NCBI GenBank assembly: GCA_001599815.1 | Contig: BCIA01000004.1 | Span: 3,126,082 to 3,190,081, forward strand | Source of the DNA: Furcasterigmium furcatum | Taxonomy: Eukaryota > Ascomycota > Sordariomycetes > Glomerellales > Plectosphaerellaceae | Reading direction: 5' to 3' | DNA: 64,000 nucleotides | In this document: positions 1-11,400 of the stretch, piece by piece | Position numbering within the stretch: the stretch's first letter is position 1 | Layout of the letters: every line of letters starts with the position of its first letter | Position numbers and translations under genes: made by a program | Notes under the pieces: generated by a model | Seen by the model: only the letters and a program-made list of their open reading frames with translations | The model's database searches: none | Told to the model about the DNA's origin: nothing

Positions 1-1021
1 CATCGGTGGGTGTGCTTGACAGAGAAGTGCATGTTCTGGCAAAATATTGGATGTGACGAGTCTCTTTTCTGGGAACGCCACTCACTTCTTACCACACGCA
101 ATGGTGTCGTTCACCGGGCTGACCCAACATCTCTGCTCCGGGATCTCTGTCTGTCTTGTCGCCTGTAACTTGCAGGTGGCCTCATCCAGTCCGGTCGTCC
201 GGCATTCGGTAGGTAGCGCCCGAGATGCAACAAGACGACGAAGAGGAAAGAAAAGAAAAGCACGCGAGGACAGACAGAATGGTACCCGAAACCAAGGGTA
301 GGATTCTTGGGCTGCTCTGCGGGCGCTGAAGTCAGTCCTTCCCGTGCTTGCTGCTGTTTCTGTCTCCCGCCGATGCTGCATCTGTACCTGACGGGGCGGC
401 GCATCCCCCATTTGTACAGTGCGATCATCCCTTATCTGCATGCAGAAAACGGAGTACTTGAGTCAAGACATTCTATGGATCTCCAGCCCCCAGACCGAAG
501 CGAGCCCACCACCAAGAAAGCCAATCAGGCGGCCCAGCCTGGGCAAAAGCCACTAGTCCTGCACGTACCGCACCGTGCTTGCCCTTGGTCTTGATGGCTG
601 CCGCTTCCCATGTCTGTGGCCTGTTCTTTCTCCGGCCTGTGCTTTCCCTGTCCTGGCCGCTCCTGCCTGCCCGCCCCCGGGTGTCCCTCATCCTCCTTCA
701 ACAACTTTGCCCGCGCCCCCCCCAGCACTCACCATCCATCAACCAATCCATCCATCCATCCACCACCTTGACGTCCCTTCTCAGCACTTTTCGAGCACGC
801 CGCCTCGACGATCCCCCCTCGACTTCTCGACACGAAATTACCTCTTCTCTCCGTCACGCCCTCCTTCATCCACGCCCACGGCTGACAATTCTCTTGTTCC
901 CAACTCTTCAAACCTCTGTCTCTTCTCCTTCTCGAGTCCCGCCCGCACCCGGCAGTTCTTTCAACCCCCTCGACTCCCCTCCTTCAACCTCTCGCTCGAA
1001 CCCGATCGAACCATCGCCACC

Positions 1022-1033
1022 ATGGTCAACTGA
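1022..1033 (+). promoter_or_regulatory. Three-codon uORF in an optimal Kozak context
   Basis: The bases GCCACCATGG surround the ATG, and the frame stops after three codons (Met-Val-Asn-stop). It lies 139 nt upstream of the kinase start. If it is in the mRNA, most scanning ribosomes should recognise it and then have to reinitiate. Its place in the transcript is assumed, not shown. Confidence 0.55.
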
Positions 1034-1125
1034 AGCCGACGAGAAAACCGCCGCGACCTTGACGCACTCTCGGCCGTCGTGCGAGCCACCTTGTGGACCG
1101 CGCTCCCGCCTCGACCCTCACCACT

Positions 1126-1158
1126 ATGTCGATTCACATTCTCATGATCGCATCGTGA
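1126..1158 (+). promoter_or_regulatory. Ten-codon uORF ahead of the kinase start
   Basis: ATG at 1126 and TGA at 1156-1158, ending 13 nt before the kinase ATG at 1172. Such a short distance gives little room for reinitiation at the main start, so this uORF would be expected to repress translation unless its ATG is skipped by leaky scanning. Confidence 0.5.
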
Positions 1159-1171
1159 CAACAACAACATC

Positions 1172-4100
1172 ATGGATCAGCCAGAAATCCCACAGTCCTC
1201 GCAGCCGGCCCTGTCGGACCAGGCGCTGCCGACGGCTCACCCGCCACATCTCTACTCGAGCCGTCCCCACCATCCTCATCTTCACGCCCTCATCCCACCG
1301 CACTCCTTGTCGTCTCCCCCGGCCAGGACGACTGCCAGCACACCCATGACCTCTCCGGGTCTCTTCAGCCCTACGATTGCGCGGCCGAGGTCAGGTATCC
1401 CGATGCACCCTGCCTCCGACTCGAACACGCCTGCATATGAGTCAGGAAGTCCTTATTTGCATCCCCTTCAGAACCACAGAGTCAGAGAGTAAGTTTCCTC
1501 TATGGCGGCTCACTGAATAGCAGCCGTTGTTCGCCGGGATGGTCGGGAGGACTCTGCTGACAGTCTTATAGGACACACAAAGCCTACCTCGACTCCGACA
1601 GCATCACCGGACGCAAGCTCATCAACCAGTATGAAGTCATCGAGGAGATCGGCCGTGGCATGCACGGCAAGGTCAAGCTGGCGCGGAACCTCGAGAACGG
1701 CGAAAACGTCGCAATCAAGATCATCCCCCGCTACTCGAAGAAGCGTCGGTTGGGCAAGGTCATGGCCCTGTCGCCCCAGGACAAGACCATGAGAGAGATT
1801 GCCATCCTCAAGAAGATGCGTCACCCCAACGTCGTCTCCTTGCTCGAAATCATCGACGACCCCGAACTTCGCAAGATCTACCTCATCCTTGAACACGTCG
1901 AGCTCGGCGAGGTGGTCTGGAGGAAGAAGGGCATCCCCAACATCTGCAATTACGAGCGTCACCGCATCGAACGCGAAATCAATGGCGAGGCCACCACCGA
2001 GGACGACCAGTACGAAAATTTACTGGAGAAACGTTTGGCCCTCAAGGAATTGAAGCGGGCCAGAATGTCTCGGGCGCATGCGGGACCACACGACCATTGG
2101 AGTATCGAGCACGGCATTGGGGAAGGCAGTTACAGCTCGCAGTCCCGCATTCCATCGATTGACGATCTCGCCGTTATCGACCGGTCAGACGGGGAGGCCT
2201 CGCTGCCTAGCTCGATGCGTTTTTCTCGCCCCTCATCCGTCGCTCCATCCCGGTCGCAGTCTGTCAAGTCTTTCGCCCAAAAGTCTTTCCCAGCTGCCGA
2301 ACCCTCCACATCGCCGAGCGGCAGCGACCTGGAAACACCCGGACCGGTGAGCACCAGCAATCCTGGCTCGAACGGCGGGCTGGATGGAACCATGTATGGT
2401 GCCTACGCCGATGAGACGAATCTTTTCCGCGTTCGCTCTCCCAGCATGGCGGACTCTATCATCTCCCACATGTCTTCGGTTGACTGGGGCAATGGGCCGC
2501 ACGACCCGTTTGCCGAAGATTTCTCCTATGTCCCTTGCTTCACCATCGACCAAGCAAGGTCCGTGTTCCGAGACACCGTTCTGGGACTGGAGTACCTGCA
2601 TTATCAAGGCGTGGTGCACAGAGACATCAAGCCTGCCAATCTGCTGTGGACCAAGGATCACCGTGTGAAGATCTCGGACTTTGGCGTGTCCTACTTCGGT
2701 CGTCCAATCCGAGACGGCGAGCCTGATGACGAGACGGTTTCCGAGTCGGAGGCTCAAGACTTCGACGATGACCTGGAATTGGCTAAGACCGTTGGCACGC
2801 CGGCATTCTTTGCCCCCGAGCTCTGCTACACCGACACCGACCGGATTGAACAACCCAAAATCTCCGAAATGATCGACATCTGGTCGCTGGGTGTCACGCT
2901 GTACTGCCTCATTTTCGCTCGCATCCCCTTCCAAGGCCTGGATGAGTGGGCCATGTTCAAGAAGATTGCTACCGAAGATATCTTCATCCCACGAAAGCGG
3001 CTCAGGCCAGTCGATCCCTCCACGTCGCCAGACGGGATCTCACTCCACAAGCGCCAGAACGCTCCGCCATATCGTGACGATAACCTGCTCGCCTACGAAG
3101 AAATCGACGATGACCTGTTCGACCTTCTCCAGCTGATGTTTACCAAGAATCCTGACAAACGCATCCGCCTGCGGGAGATCAAGCGGCACCGCTGGGTTAC
3201 TAAGGACATCCCGAACCCGATTGCCTGGATCGACGATACTGATCCGGGTCGCAATCAAGGCCGCCGAGTGCAAGTCGATGCCAAGGAGGCTGCACATGCT
3301 GTTGTGCCCATCAGCATCCTGGAACGAGCACGCTCTGTCGTCAAGAAGGCTGCCGGCAAGGTGATGAATTCTCTCACCAGCGAGCGTGGTGACAGCAAAT
3401 CGCGTCGAAGAGCGACCAGCAGTGTTGCCAGCACTGCTGGTGACAGCACCAGCGCGCAAATCAGCTCCTCCTCTGCCAGGGATCTTCGCCGAAAGAGCGT
3501 GAAGCCCGATGATTATTTCTCCAGCATCAAGGACTTTGCTCCAGGGCCCGATCACACGGTCTCACAAGGCGCTGGCGACGGTTCCGCAGAAGCATACGAC
3601 CCCTTGGCCACGGCCATCGCACAACCCACAATCCCGAGGCGCAAATCCCACGATGTCAGTGGCGGCACCTCACAGTATGACCACGAGTCGCCCTTGGGCA
3701 CTGTCATTGTCGACAGCCACGCGGCCGACGTCCCATCACGAAATCATTTCTTGGCCTTGACTGAGGCCTTACCCGCATCTAGGACCACGCCGTCGTCACC
3801 CTTTGGATTCGGACACATCGAAGGATCTGAACAGAACATGCGCCGAACCCGTGATTTTGCGTCCCAGCTAGAAGATGCCTCCCGCTCTCAGTCGGTTGAT
3901 CGAGCGTTGTTCATCAGCAACGACAAGCGCGCTGCGCCTATGGTCGGAGTGACCACTGCCGTGGTACCGGGTACCTTGCACCGCGTACCCAGTCGGCAGC
4001 GTCCCATGCGCTCTGTTGATCTCGGCAAGGGAAAGGATGTTGGCCCTGCGCTGGCTTCACCCCTGTTCTTCTCGTCCCAGGCCATTACTGGGTACCAGCA

Positions 4101-5076
4101 TGGCCAACCGCAGTCTGATTCGAATATCTACGAAAATCGCAAGGGCGACTCCGATCTTGGGGAACGACCTCGGACTGCGCATCGGATCGAGCACGCGCGT
4201 GACGTTCCTGACGCACAGACGCCACCCCAGCGCACATACAATACATCGACGCCAGAGTCCTTCGCCAGGGCAAAGGAGGTCATGCAGCGCAAGCAAGTCG
4301 AAGAATACCACCAAAAGCTGGCTCGGCAGGTGGCGGCACCCAAGGCCCTGTCCGACGTTGACCCCGCGGAAGTTCCCTGTCCCCCATCTCCAGATGATGA
4401 GGAACACACCCCGATCTCCCGAGAGAGCACGGTGCGGACAGGGAAGTCTTCCCGATCTACCTCCGGAGCCGGTTTGACGACTCCACTCACCAGTCCCAGC
4501 GATATCGCCAGCCCGGGCTCGTCGTCCAATTTTCCATCCAAGGAGCAAATCTTGGCCTTCCAGTCTGATCCCTCGCTTCCGGCACTGCTTAGCGGCGCCA
4601 GCTCCGTCTCAGCTGAAGGGGAAGGGGACCTCCCAGTTGACCCGGCTATGCTGAGGGGCCGCCGCGAGTTTTTGGAAACGACCGAGTCCCTGACGCCTCC
4701 TGCTTTCCTAAAGGAACCCATGACGGGCTTTCCACTCGAACACATGGAGCAACAGGGCAGCATGGAGGGAGTCATTGCAGTGCAGCTAGATGCACATGTG
4801 CGCCCAAGCAGCATCGCTTCTTCGACCCCTGAGATGCGTGCACTTGATTATGACGACGACGACGAAGCCGATGACAGCGACAGCAGTGACGAAGGTCTCT
4901 TGATGGCCAGAAGCACCAGGCAGAAAAAGACGACTCACAGCTCTCGCGTCGATCGCGTCGACAAAACCCCATTTGGCGTTTCGCGAAGAGACACCAATAT
5001 CAGCATCGCTAGTACCGAAACGGCGAAACATTACCATCCTTCGGGTCAAGAACCCACGGGACAACAGCCTGAGTAA
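1172..5076 (+). CDS. cmkC: CaMKK/Ssp1-type Ser/Thr protein kinase
   Basis: Two exons, 1172-1488 and 1572-5076 (intron with GTAAGT donor), give 1273 residues. The kinase domain runs from about 127 to 648: glycine loop GRGMHGKVKLA, ATP-binding Lys155 in VAIKII, catalytic HRD with Asp457 followed by IKPANLL, DFG with Asp475, and APE ending at Glu522. A Ser-rich insertion of about 200 residues (about 225-425) separates the N-lobe/hinge from the catalytic loop, as in the fungal Ssp1/CaMKK group (S. cerevisiae Elm1/Sak1/Tos3). Known members activate AMPK/Snf1-type or CaM kinases and act in stress and morphogenesis. The C-terminal half is disordered, Ser/Thr-rich and ends with an acidic DDDDEADDSDSSDE run. 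Family assignment is firm; the substrate and the symbol (from A. nidulans) are inferred. Confidence 0.88.
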
Positions 5077-5902
5077 GGCATCAACCAACAACCCCTCTCA
5101 CCCTCACGTACATATACACCCATTCTTTCTCAACGATTTGTATACCTATCTACTTTGAGATCATTCTCAAGCACTATCATCTTTCCATATCGACAGGCAC
5201 AGACTCGCCTTTTCATGGTGGCGGCACGTTCTGCGCGCGCTACAGACCATCACTACTCGGTCGTTGCATTGGCGCCCAGCAAGACGCATGGCCATGCGTC
5301 CACGGACTTATAGACTGGGCGGACTAGCGTTCCATTTCACTCGCTAAGGCTCATCGGAGACAGCATGCATCCAGAACTTGGCTCAGTGGACACCGGTTGG
5401 CTGTTTGATTTAATGGAGCATTTTCCAGACAGACATGGAGGGGTTTCATGTCTACTCTCTGGGTTTCTTGGGGCGCTTGAACGTAGCAGCGGGATCGCAG
5501 GTCACCGCTTGGTTGTTACGACTACACGAAGACGAAGGGACGAACGAATCTTGTCGAGCGAGCCGTGCGCGGCGAGCAGACGAAGGATGGCATTTGGGAG
5601 GAAGGATACCCTGGGCGCGATAGAGCGGGCGGCCGTCTGCGCAGTCTGTCTTGTTGCTGGCGTGGGAGTTGCATCGGTGGCGGCAAGGGGCGAACCTTTA
5701 TCATTAATGGACTGGAAGCGTGTCTTTGGGAAGGGGGCCATCATGTTGTGATACCAACGTTCTCCTGCGGCCGGAGGCGAGGATTGAGCTAGCTCTATTT
5801 AATCCTTGGTGTAACTGCGCAAATGAAGTTGTATCCAAGACTCTGCAACCTCGTGTCATTCCCGGTGAAATGACGAAGACAGTAACAGCCGCCCTCTATC
5901 TC
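5077..5902. other. Convergent intergenic region
   Basis: Lies between the stop of the kinase (+) and the stop of the YCII protein (-), so it should hold two 3' UTRs. Overlapping open frames at 5365-5792 on both strands lack recognisable sequence or typical codon use. Nothing else seen. Confidence 0.5.
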
Positions 5903-6334
5903 TCACCTCCCCTCGATCTCGGCGCGCATCGTCTCCTCCCGGTCCTTCATCTCGTCGCTCATTTCAAAGTCCTCCGCCTCGCTTACCCTTCTGACCTCGA
6001 CCTCAGCGTTCTGGGTGCCGCGGAAGGGGATGCGCTTCGCCCAGCCCAGGGCCTCCTCGCCGTCCTCGGCGCGGATGACCCACCAGCCGGAGACGGTGGA
6101 CTGCTCCTTGATGTCGAAAGGGCCGTTCAGGACCTGGGGGTCGTCGGAGGTGGCGGAGAAGCGGACGCGGTAGCCCTCGACGGACGTTGGGCGGAGGCCC
6201 TCGCCGCCGAGGAGGATGCCGGCGGCGTGCATTTCCTCGTTGAACTTGCCGATCGCGGCGAGGGTGGAGGGGGAGGGGGTGCCTTTGCCTTCGGTGGTGA
6301 GGGTGGCTTTGATGAGGATTGCGTAGCGAGGCAT
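5903..6334 (-). CDS. YCII/DGPF-domain protein
   Basis: Single exon, 143 residues, ATG at 6334. It begins MPRYAILIKA, followed by a helix containing FNEEMHAAG, the segment LNGPFDIKEQ (the place of the DGPF signature, with Asn for Asp), and a GWWVIRAEDGEEALGWAKRI strand-helix. This order is typical of YCII-related proteins, a dimeric alpha/beta ferredoxin-like fold common in bacteria and in filamentous fungi. Some members are enzymes of small-molecule metabolism, but most, including the fungal ones, have no assigned reaction. The Glu-rich C-terminus (about 115-143) is probably an extra helix. It is convergent with the kinase gene. Fold call is good; function unknown. Confidence 0.8.
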   Translation of the reverse strand: MPRYAILIKATLTTEGKGTPSPSTLAAIGKFNEEMHAAGILLGGEGLRPTSVEGYRVRFSATSDDPQVLNGPFDIKEQSTVSGWWVIRAEDGEEALGWAKRIPFRGTQNAEVEVRRVSEAEDFEMSDEMKDREETMRAEIEGR

Positions 6335-6871
6335 TGCGGGCGAGGAGTGGGAGGCTGTAGAGGTGTGAGTTTGTGAGCGTAGAAGCTGAGGGGCAGCGAG
6401 CAGTTTGTAGAGTGATGAACTGTTCCGTGTTACTGATATAAATGCCGGTGTTTCTCAGGCCTTTTATGTCTTGGACGTGCGCATTGAGTTGAGGCTAGGT
6501 TAGGCACCGGAGAGGGGTAAATGCTGCTAGTTGCAGGAGGCTGGCGATGTAGACTAATCACTCCGTGAGGGCGGAATGGTGTTGTCCCGTCTGTGGCTGT
6601 TGATCCTGGCGGGTGATTAGTGACTTGGGTGCGTTTCTGCCTGGTTGGTCGGCAATGAACCCCTGAGATAAGACGCACTCGTGTCGATCTCTCGATCTCA
6701 GAGTATCAGAGATGGTAACCCAGACTCACTCTCGATAGCACCAGCGATCCGAAGCTCTCTCCTTGCTTTTACGTCACGAATCTGAGCACAAGGCCTTAGA
6801 ACGGGGAATCTATTCAGTATCTTTTTGAACGCCATGCGGCCCGCTTCTCCTGCCTTACACCCTAGCACACA
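6335..6871. other. Promoter of the YCII gene and 3' region of chorismate synthase
   Basis: On the minus strand this is upstream of the YCII gene and downstream of chorismate synthase. An A/T-rich TATA-like run (GATATAAAT on the + strand, 6435-6443) lies about 100 bp upstream of the YCII start. No other feature seen; the open frame at 6430-6678 is not convincing. Confidence 0.4.
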
Positions 6872-8164
6872 CTATTGCTGCTGCGCCTGCTGATTCACGG
6901 GCGGCAGCAGGCTGCGCGTCGTCTGCCTCGCGTGCTGGGCCATGAGGGCGTCCATGACGACCATGGCGGCCATGCCCTCGACGATGGGGATGGCGCGGGG
7001 CACGACGCAGGGGTCGTGGCGGCCCTTTGCGGCGAGCACGCCCTCCTCGGAGCCGTCGTAGGTGGCGGTGGTCTGGTCCTGGCCGATGGTGGCGGGGGGC
7101 TTGAAGCCGACGCGGAAGTAGATGGGTGCGCCGTTGGAGATGCCGCCCTGGATGCCGCCCGAGTAGTTGGTCCGCGTGGTGAGCTTGGAGCGGGGGATGC
7201 CCAGCTTGCGGGACTCGGCCTCGAGCTCGGCCTCGGGGGCGCGGATGAAGGCGTCGTTGTGCGTCGAGCCGGGGATCTCGCAGCCGCCGAAGCCGGAGCC
7301 GATCTCGAAGCCCTTGGTGGCGGGGATGGAGAGCATGGCGTGGGCGAGCTGGGCCTCGAGCTTGTCGAAGCAGGGCTCGCCGAGGCCGGGGGGCGGGTTG
7401 CGGATGACGCAGGTGACGGTGCCGCCGATGGAGTCCTCGCGCTCCTTGAAGTCGGCGATGTACTCGTTCATCTTCTCGGAGGTCTCAGCGTGCGGGCAGC
7501 GGACGGGGAGGAACTGGTCGACGGTGGCGCGGTCGATGGACTCGAGGAGGGAGAGGAAAGCCGGGTTCGTCGAGGGGGAGGGGTGCTCGGGCGTCGGGGG
7601 GAAGAGGTGGACGGCGCCGACGGAGTCGACGAAGGCGGTGATCTCGGTGCCGTAGGCCTGGCGCAGGTACTTCTCCGCGACTGCGCCGGCGGCGACGCGG
7701 GCGATGGTCTCGCGGGCGGAGGAGCGGCCGCCGCCGCTGGAGGCCTTGATCCCGTACTTTGTGAGGTAGGTCCAGTCGGCGTGCGAGGGGCGGGGGAAGC
7801 GGTCCATGGTCAGGTTGCCGTAGTCCTTGGGCCTCTGGTCCTCGTTGTTCACCACCATGGCCAGCGGCGTGCCGAGCGTGTAGCCGAACTCGGTGCCCGA
7901 GTGGATGGTGACGCGGTCCTTCTCGTTTCTCGGCGTTGTGATGGCCGACTGGCCGGGGCGGCGGCGTGTGAGCTGGGGCTGGATGTCGGTTTCGGTCAGG
8001 GCCATGCCCGGAGGCACGCCGTCGACGATGACGCCCACGGACTTGCCATGGGACTCGCCGTAGCTAGAGGAGGGGGTGTCAGTCAGAGAGCCATTGAGTG
8101 GTGGGGGGAGGTCTGCAAGGGTTACATACGTCGTGACCTTGAAGTACTGGCCGAAAGTTGACAT
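6872..8164 (-). CDS. ARO2: Chorismate synthase
   Basis: Exons on the minus strand are 8130-8164 and 6872-8063, giving 408 residues, normal for the family. It converts 5-enolpyruvylshikimate-3-phosphate to chorismate with reduced FMN, the last step of the shikimate pathway. The start MSTFGQYFKVTTYGESHGKS is formed only after removing a 66-nt intron (8064-8129, GTATGT donor). Other family marks are RRRPGQS, the GGGRSSARET segment near the active site, and TNYSGGIQGGISNG. Fungal enzymes are usually bifunctional with an NAD(P)H-dependent flavin reductase activity. The intron is a multiple of three and has no stop. An in-frame ATG at 8257 would add 31 residues that begin with the same MSTFG; I prefer 8164 because it matches the family start. 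Confidence 0.95.
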   Translation of the reverse strand: MSTFGQYFKVTTYVTLADLPPPLNGSLTDTPSSSYGESHGKSVGVIVDGVPPGMALTETDIQPQLTRRRPGQSAITTPRNEKDRVTIHSGTEFGYTLGTPLAMVVNNEDQRPKDYGNLTMDRFPRPSHADWTYLTKYGIKASSGGGRSSARETIARVAAGAVAEKYLRQAYGTEITAFVDSVGAVHLFPPTPEHPSPSTNPAFLSLLESIDRATVDQFLPVRCPHAETSEKMNEYIADFKEREDSIGGTVTCVIRNPPPGLGEPCFDKLEAQLAHAMLSIPATKGFEIGSGFGGCEIPGSTHNDAFIRAPEAELEAESRKLGIPRSKLTTRTNYSGGIQGGISNGAPIYFRVGFKPPATIGQDQTTATYDGSEEGVLAAKGRHDPCVVPRAIPIVEGMAAMVVMDALMAQHARQTTRSLLPPVNQQAQQQ

Positions 8165-8482
8165 GTTGGCTGCGCTGGGGTTGTGGTGGTGATAGTTGCA
8201 GCAGAAAGGAATTGACTCGCCCAACGACACTCGGTGAGTCAAGCCAAAAGTCGACAAGTTCGATCAAATCAATGGAATGGCACGACTTGTGGCGCCGATT
8301 GCGGCAGGGCGGGGTGGGCCTCGTTTAGTGCATTTCCGCGCTGCTGCAAGTCGGCGCTCGGAGGTCCACCGTCCGATGGTGATTCGGCTCACCGACCACT
8401 AACACGAGGCCACACCGAGCCGAGTATCTGTAAATCCCATGTCTGATAGATGCTGGCTGGTGCTCATATGACTCTGATATCA
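8165..8482. other. Intergenic region between chorismate synthase and VPS11
   Basis: 318 bp; promoter and leader of chorismate synthase and 3' end of VPS11, both on the minus strand. The in-frame upstream ATG at 8257 lies here. No other feature seen. Confidence 0.5.
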
Positions 8483-11400
8483 CTACGAAGTCTCCGCATT
8501 CGGCGCCCCCATTACTCCCCTGCCAAACCAGTCCGCCACCGTCCCGAACCTGTCATCGCTCCTCTCCAGCTCCGCCTTGAACAGCTCATGCTTCCCCGCC
8601 GTCTCGATCTGCCTCGACCGCAGCGCCCGGATTGTCGCGTTGTCCTTCGCGCACTGGGGGCACTCCGGCTCGCCGCCGTCCATGCCGCCCGTCCGCAGGC
8701 ACCGCTGGTGGAAGCTGTGCTTGCACAGGAAGTGCACGACCGGCAGGTCGAGCTGCTGCCCGCACTCCGCGCACCGCGTGGCCTGGAACACGGCCGGCTT
8801 CGACCCGATGTCAGCGAGCTCCGCGCGCTTCTGCTCCGTGTCCGTCCGGAAGGCCGAGATCCGCCGCCGGTTGGCCGAGATATCCTTCCGCTCGCGCTCG
8901 ATCGTCTCGTGCAGGTACGGCTTGATCAGGCCCATCGTCGCGACGCCGCCGCCAGAGACGCTGGAGTGCCCGACAAGCGTCTGGATGACCTGCAGCGGCG
9001 CCATGAGGCCGTCCTTGTCGATCTTGGCCAGCACCTCGGCAAGCTCCTGCGGTCCGGCTTCTTGGAGGATCTTCGGGTCGGATGTGAGGTACGCCAACGC
9101 GGCGGGGTAGAGCTGGGGCTCTTCGGGGCCGTATTTCCGAAGGGCCTTGATGGCGCCGCGCGTGTCTTTGGCCGAGGTGTATGATCTGAAGATGTCGAAT
9201 AGGAGACCAGACTGCTCCTTGACGAGCCGTGTGCCGTCGTCGAAGCTGGAAAGATGCGACAGCAGCAGAACGTTGGAGCTCTCCATGGGGATCTCGTGGC
9301 CCTGGATGAGCTTCTTGGCCTTGGCCTCCCACTCTTCCTTGTGCTGTTCGCCCCTGTTCTCGTTCGACTTGTGCAGATACATCTCAAATAGGGTCGTGTA
9401 CAGATCTGTCTTGTCAGACTCTTTGGTCGGCTTGTCATCCAGGCAGGCCTCCAGGAAGGTAATGAACTCGTCAGGGTGGTCGATGAAGGATGAAAATGCC
9501 GTCCTCGGTGGCGGAGGTGTGTATTTTGGGGCGGGCGCGCTCGCAGGGTCAAAAACCAGAGCATCGCCGTTGACTGCCTGCGTCTTCGCGCCCCCGGGAG
9601 CATCTGTCGTGGTGGCATTGGTATATGGGAGAGGGAGGAAATTGGTCAAGTTCTGCATCGCCGTCGCGGTTCCAGCCATAACGCCACCCGTGGTCACCGT
9701 TCCGTCATTGTTCTCGACCTGGATGATTTGCAACTTCGGCCTGTACTTTCCGGTGTAGTAGTCGACGAAAATCTGCGTGGCTTCTGTCGGGCAGTGCTCG
9801 ATGAGGACTCTTGCGTATTTCTTGAGACACGGGAAGGCCTGTGGTAAGATTAGCATGCAGTCTCACGGAAAATTGATGATCAGAACACCTACGACATCGG
9901 GGTCCTGTTGCCAGATGTAGTTCAGAGCATCGAGATACTGCTTCGCATCCTCGATGAGAATATCGACCACCAACTCCGTCTCGCCGTGCTGCTTCGCAAG
10001 ATAGGCTGCTTGGTCATAATAACCGCCCTGGCGACACATTGAGATGGCCGTCTCGAGGTCGAACTTGAGATCCCCGGGGGACTTGATGAACTTTTCCAGC
10101 TTTTCGATATCCTTGAGCTTGGCGTAGCAGTTGAGCAGCAGTGTCGTATGGTCCGCCGTGGCCTTCCTATGCTCGTGGAGTTGCTCCAGGTACTGGATGA
10201 GATTATTGATTCTCTGGGTGTCGAGGAACTTCCGGATTACTTGCGACGGCTCCGTCGTCTCGATGGCCTTGATGTACTGCAACATGGCGCCGTCGTAGTC
10301 TGCTTTCTGGTACAGGTGGTCGCCGAAGCGGCGGAAGATGGCCGTCTGCTGCTTCTCGTCCATGCCGGACTTCTGGGCCAGGTCGATGGCGAGCGGGAAC
10401 ATGTTGCGCTGGTACAGGATCTCCAGCTTCTGCTGGAGCGTCTTCTCGTGGTAACGATGCACCTTGCCGTCCTGCGTCAGGAGGAACAGATCGCCCCAGA
10501 TCTGGAAGAGCGCTTTGAACCTCGAGATCAGCGACTCGGTCTGTCCGATGATGCGCAGATCAGGCTCCAGCAGCACAAACGTGTGCGCATCGAAGATCGC
10601 GTCAGCAGCTCCCCCGAAACGTCGCCTTATCGAGTCGCCCTTCTTATCCGGCGAGCTGGTCGGGGGGCAGACGAGCGCCACGTAGTCGTTGAAGACTGAC
10701 ACCAGCTTCTTGGGCGCTTCGTAGGCCCGCGGAGGCCCCCTCCCCTCGAGAGTATACGTGTAAATGGCGTCGTCTCTGCCGACAACGATCTCCCCCGTAG
10801 ATTTGTTGATCGCCATGCACTCGGCGTCGCATCCAGCCTCCTCGACCGACTTGGGCGGGAAGCCCTGGCCCCTCTTTGAGATATTCATCTTGAGTATTCT
10901 AGACGTCGTTGCGATGAAAAGAGTAGTCAGCTGCACATCCGGATCGGCAATGAGTTCGACGCCCGTCACGGGCTCCTCCGATTCGTGCATGATGCGTTGC
11001 TTCGCGCCGAGGTCGTTGACGAAATCGCCGCGGATGACGGTGACGGTGCCGTTGGCAAACCCAACCGCTATTTGGGAGAGGTCGTCGAGGACGGTGAATG
11101 CCGATATCTGCGAACGCGCTGTTAGGTCATCGTCTCGCCGATAAAACTCCCTCGCCGGACAGGCCTGACTGACCGGAAACTGCTTCTTCCCATTATTCAC
11201 ATTCAGCGTGCTCAGGCATGTCGGCAGCCCCGTCTTCTTGACAATCTTGTCCAGGGCCCAGACCTTGAGGACGGGTTCGCGGCTGAGGTCCTCGGCGACC
11301 GTGACGAGGAGGCTCGTCCCCTCGATCTGTCGCATGTGGGTGATGGCGGCATCGTGCGCCTGGAAGCTCCGGACAACCTTCCAGCTGGCGCTGACAATGC

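Larger units (their letters stand above)
1..1171 (+). other. Long upstream/leader region of the kinase gene
   Basis: No gene is supported here. The stretch from about 570 to 1010 is strongly C/T-rich on the + strand, as in many filamentous fungal promoters and 5' leaders, and includes four tandem TCCA units at 747-762. Two short upstream ORFs lie in its last 150 bases and are listed separately. Longer open frames in 575-1349 are Pro/Ser-rich by-products of the pyrimidine-rich tract. The transcription start cannot be placed from sequence. Confidence 0.6.

Noticed and set aside
6875..8161. 428-codon open frame on the + strand opposite chorismate synthase
   Set aside because: Gly/Ala/Val/Asp-rich product typical of the antisense of a high-GC3 gene; no family features, while the minus strand codes a clear enzyme.
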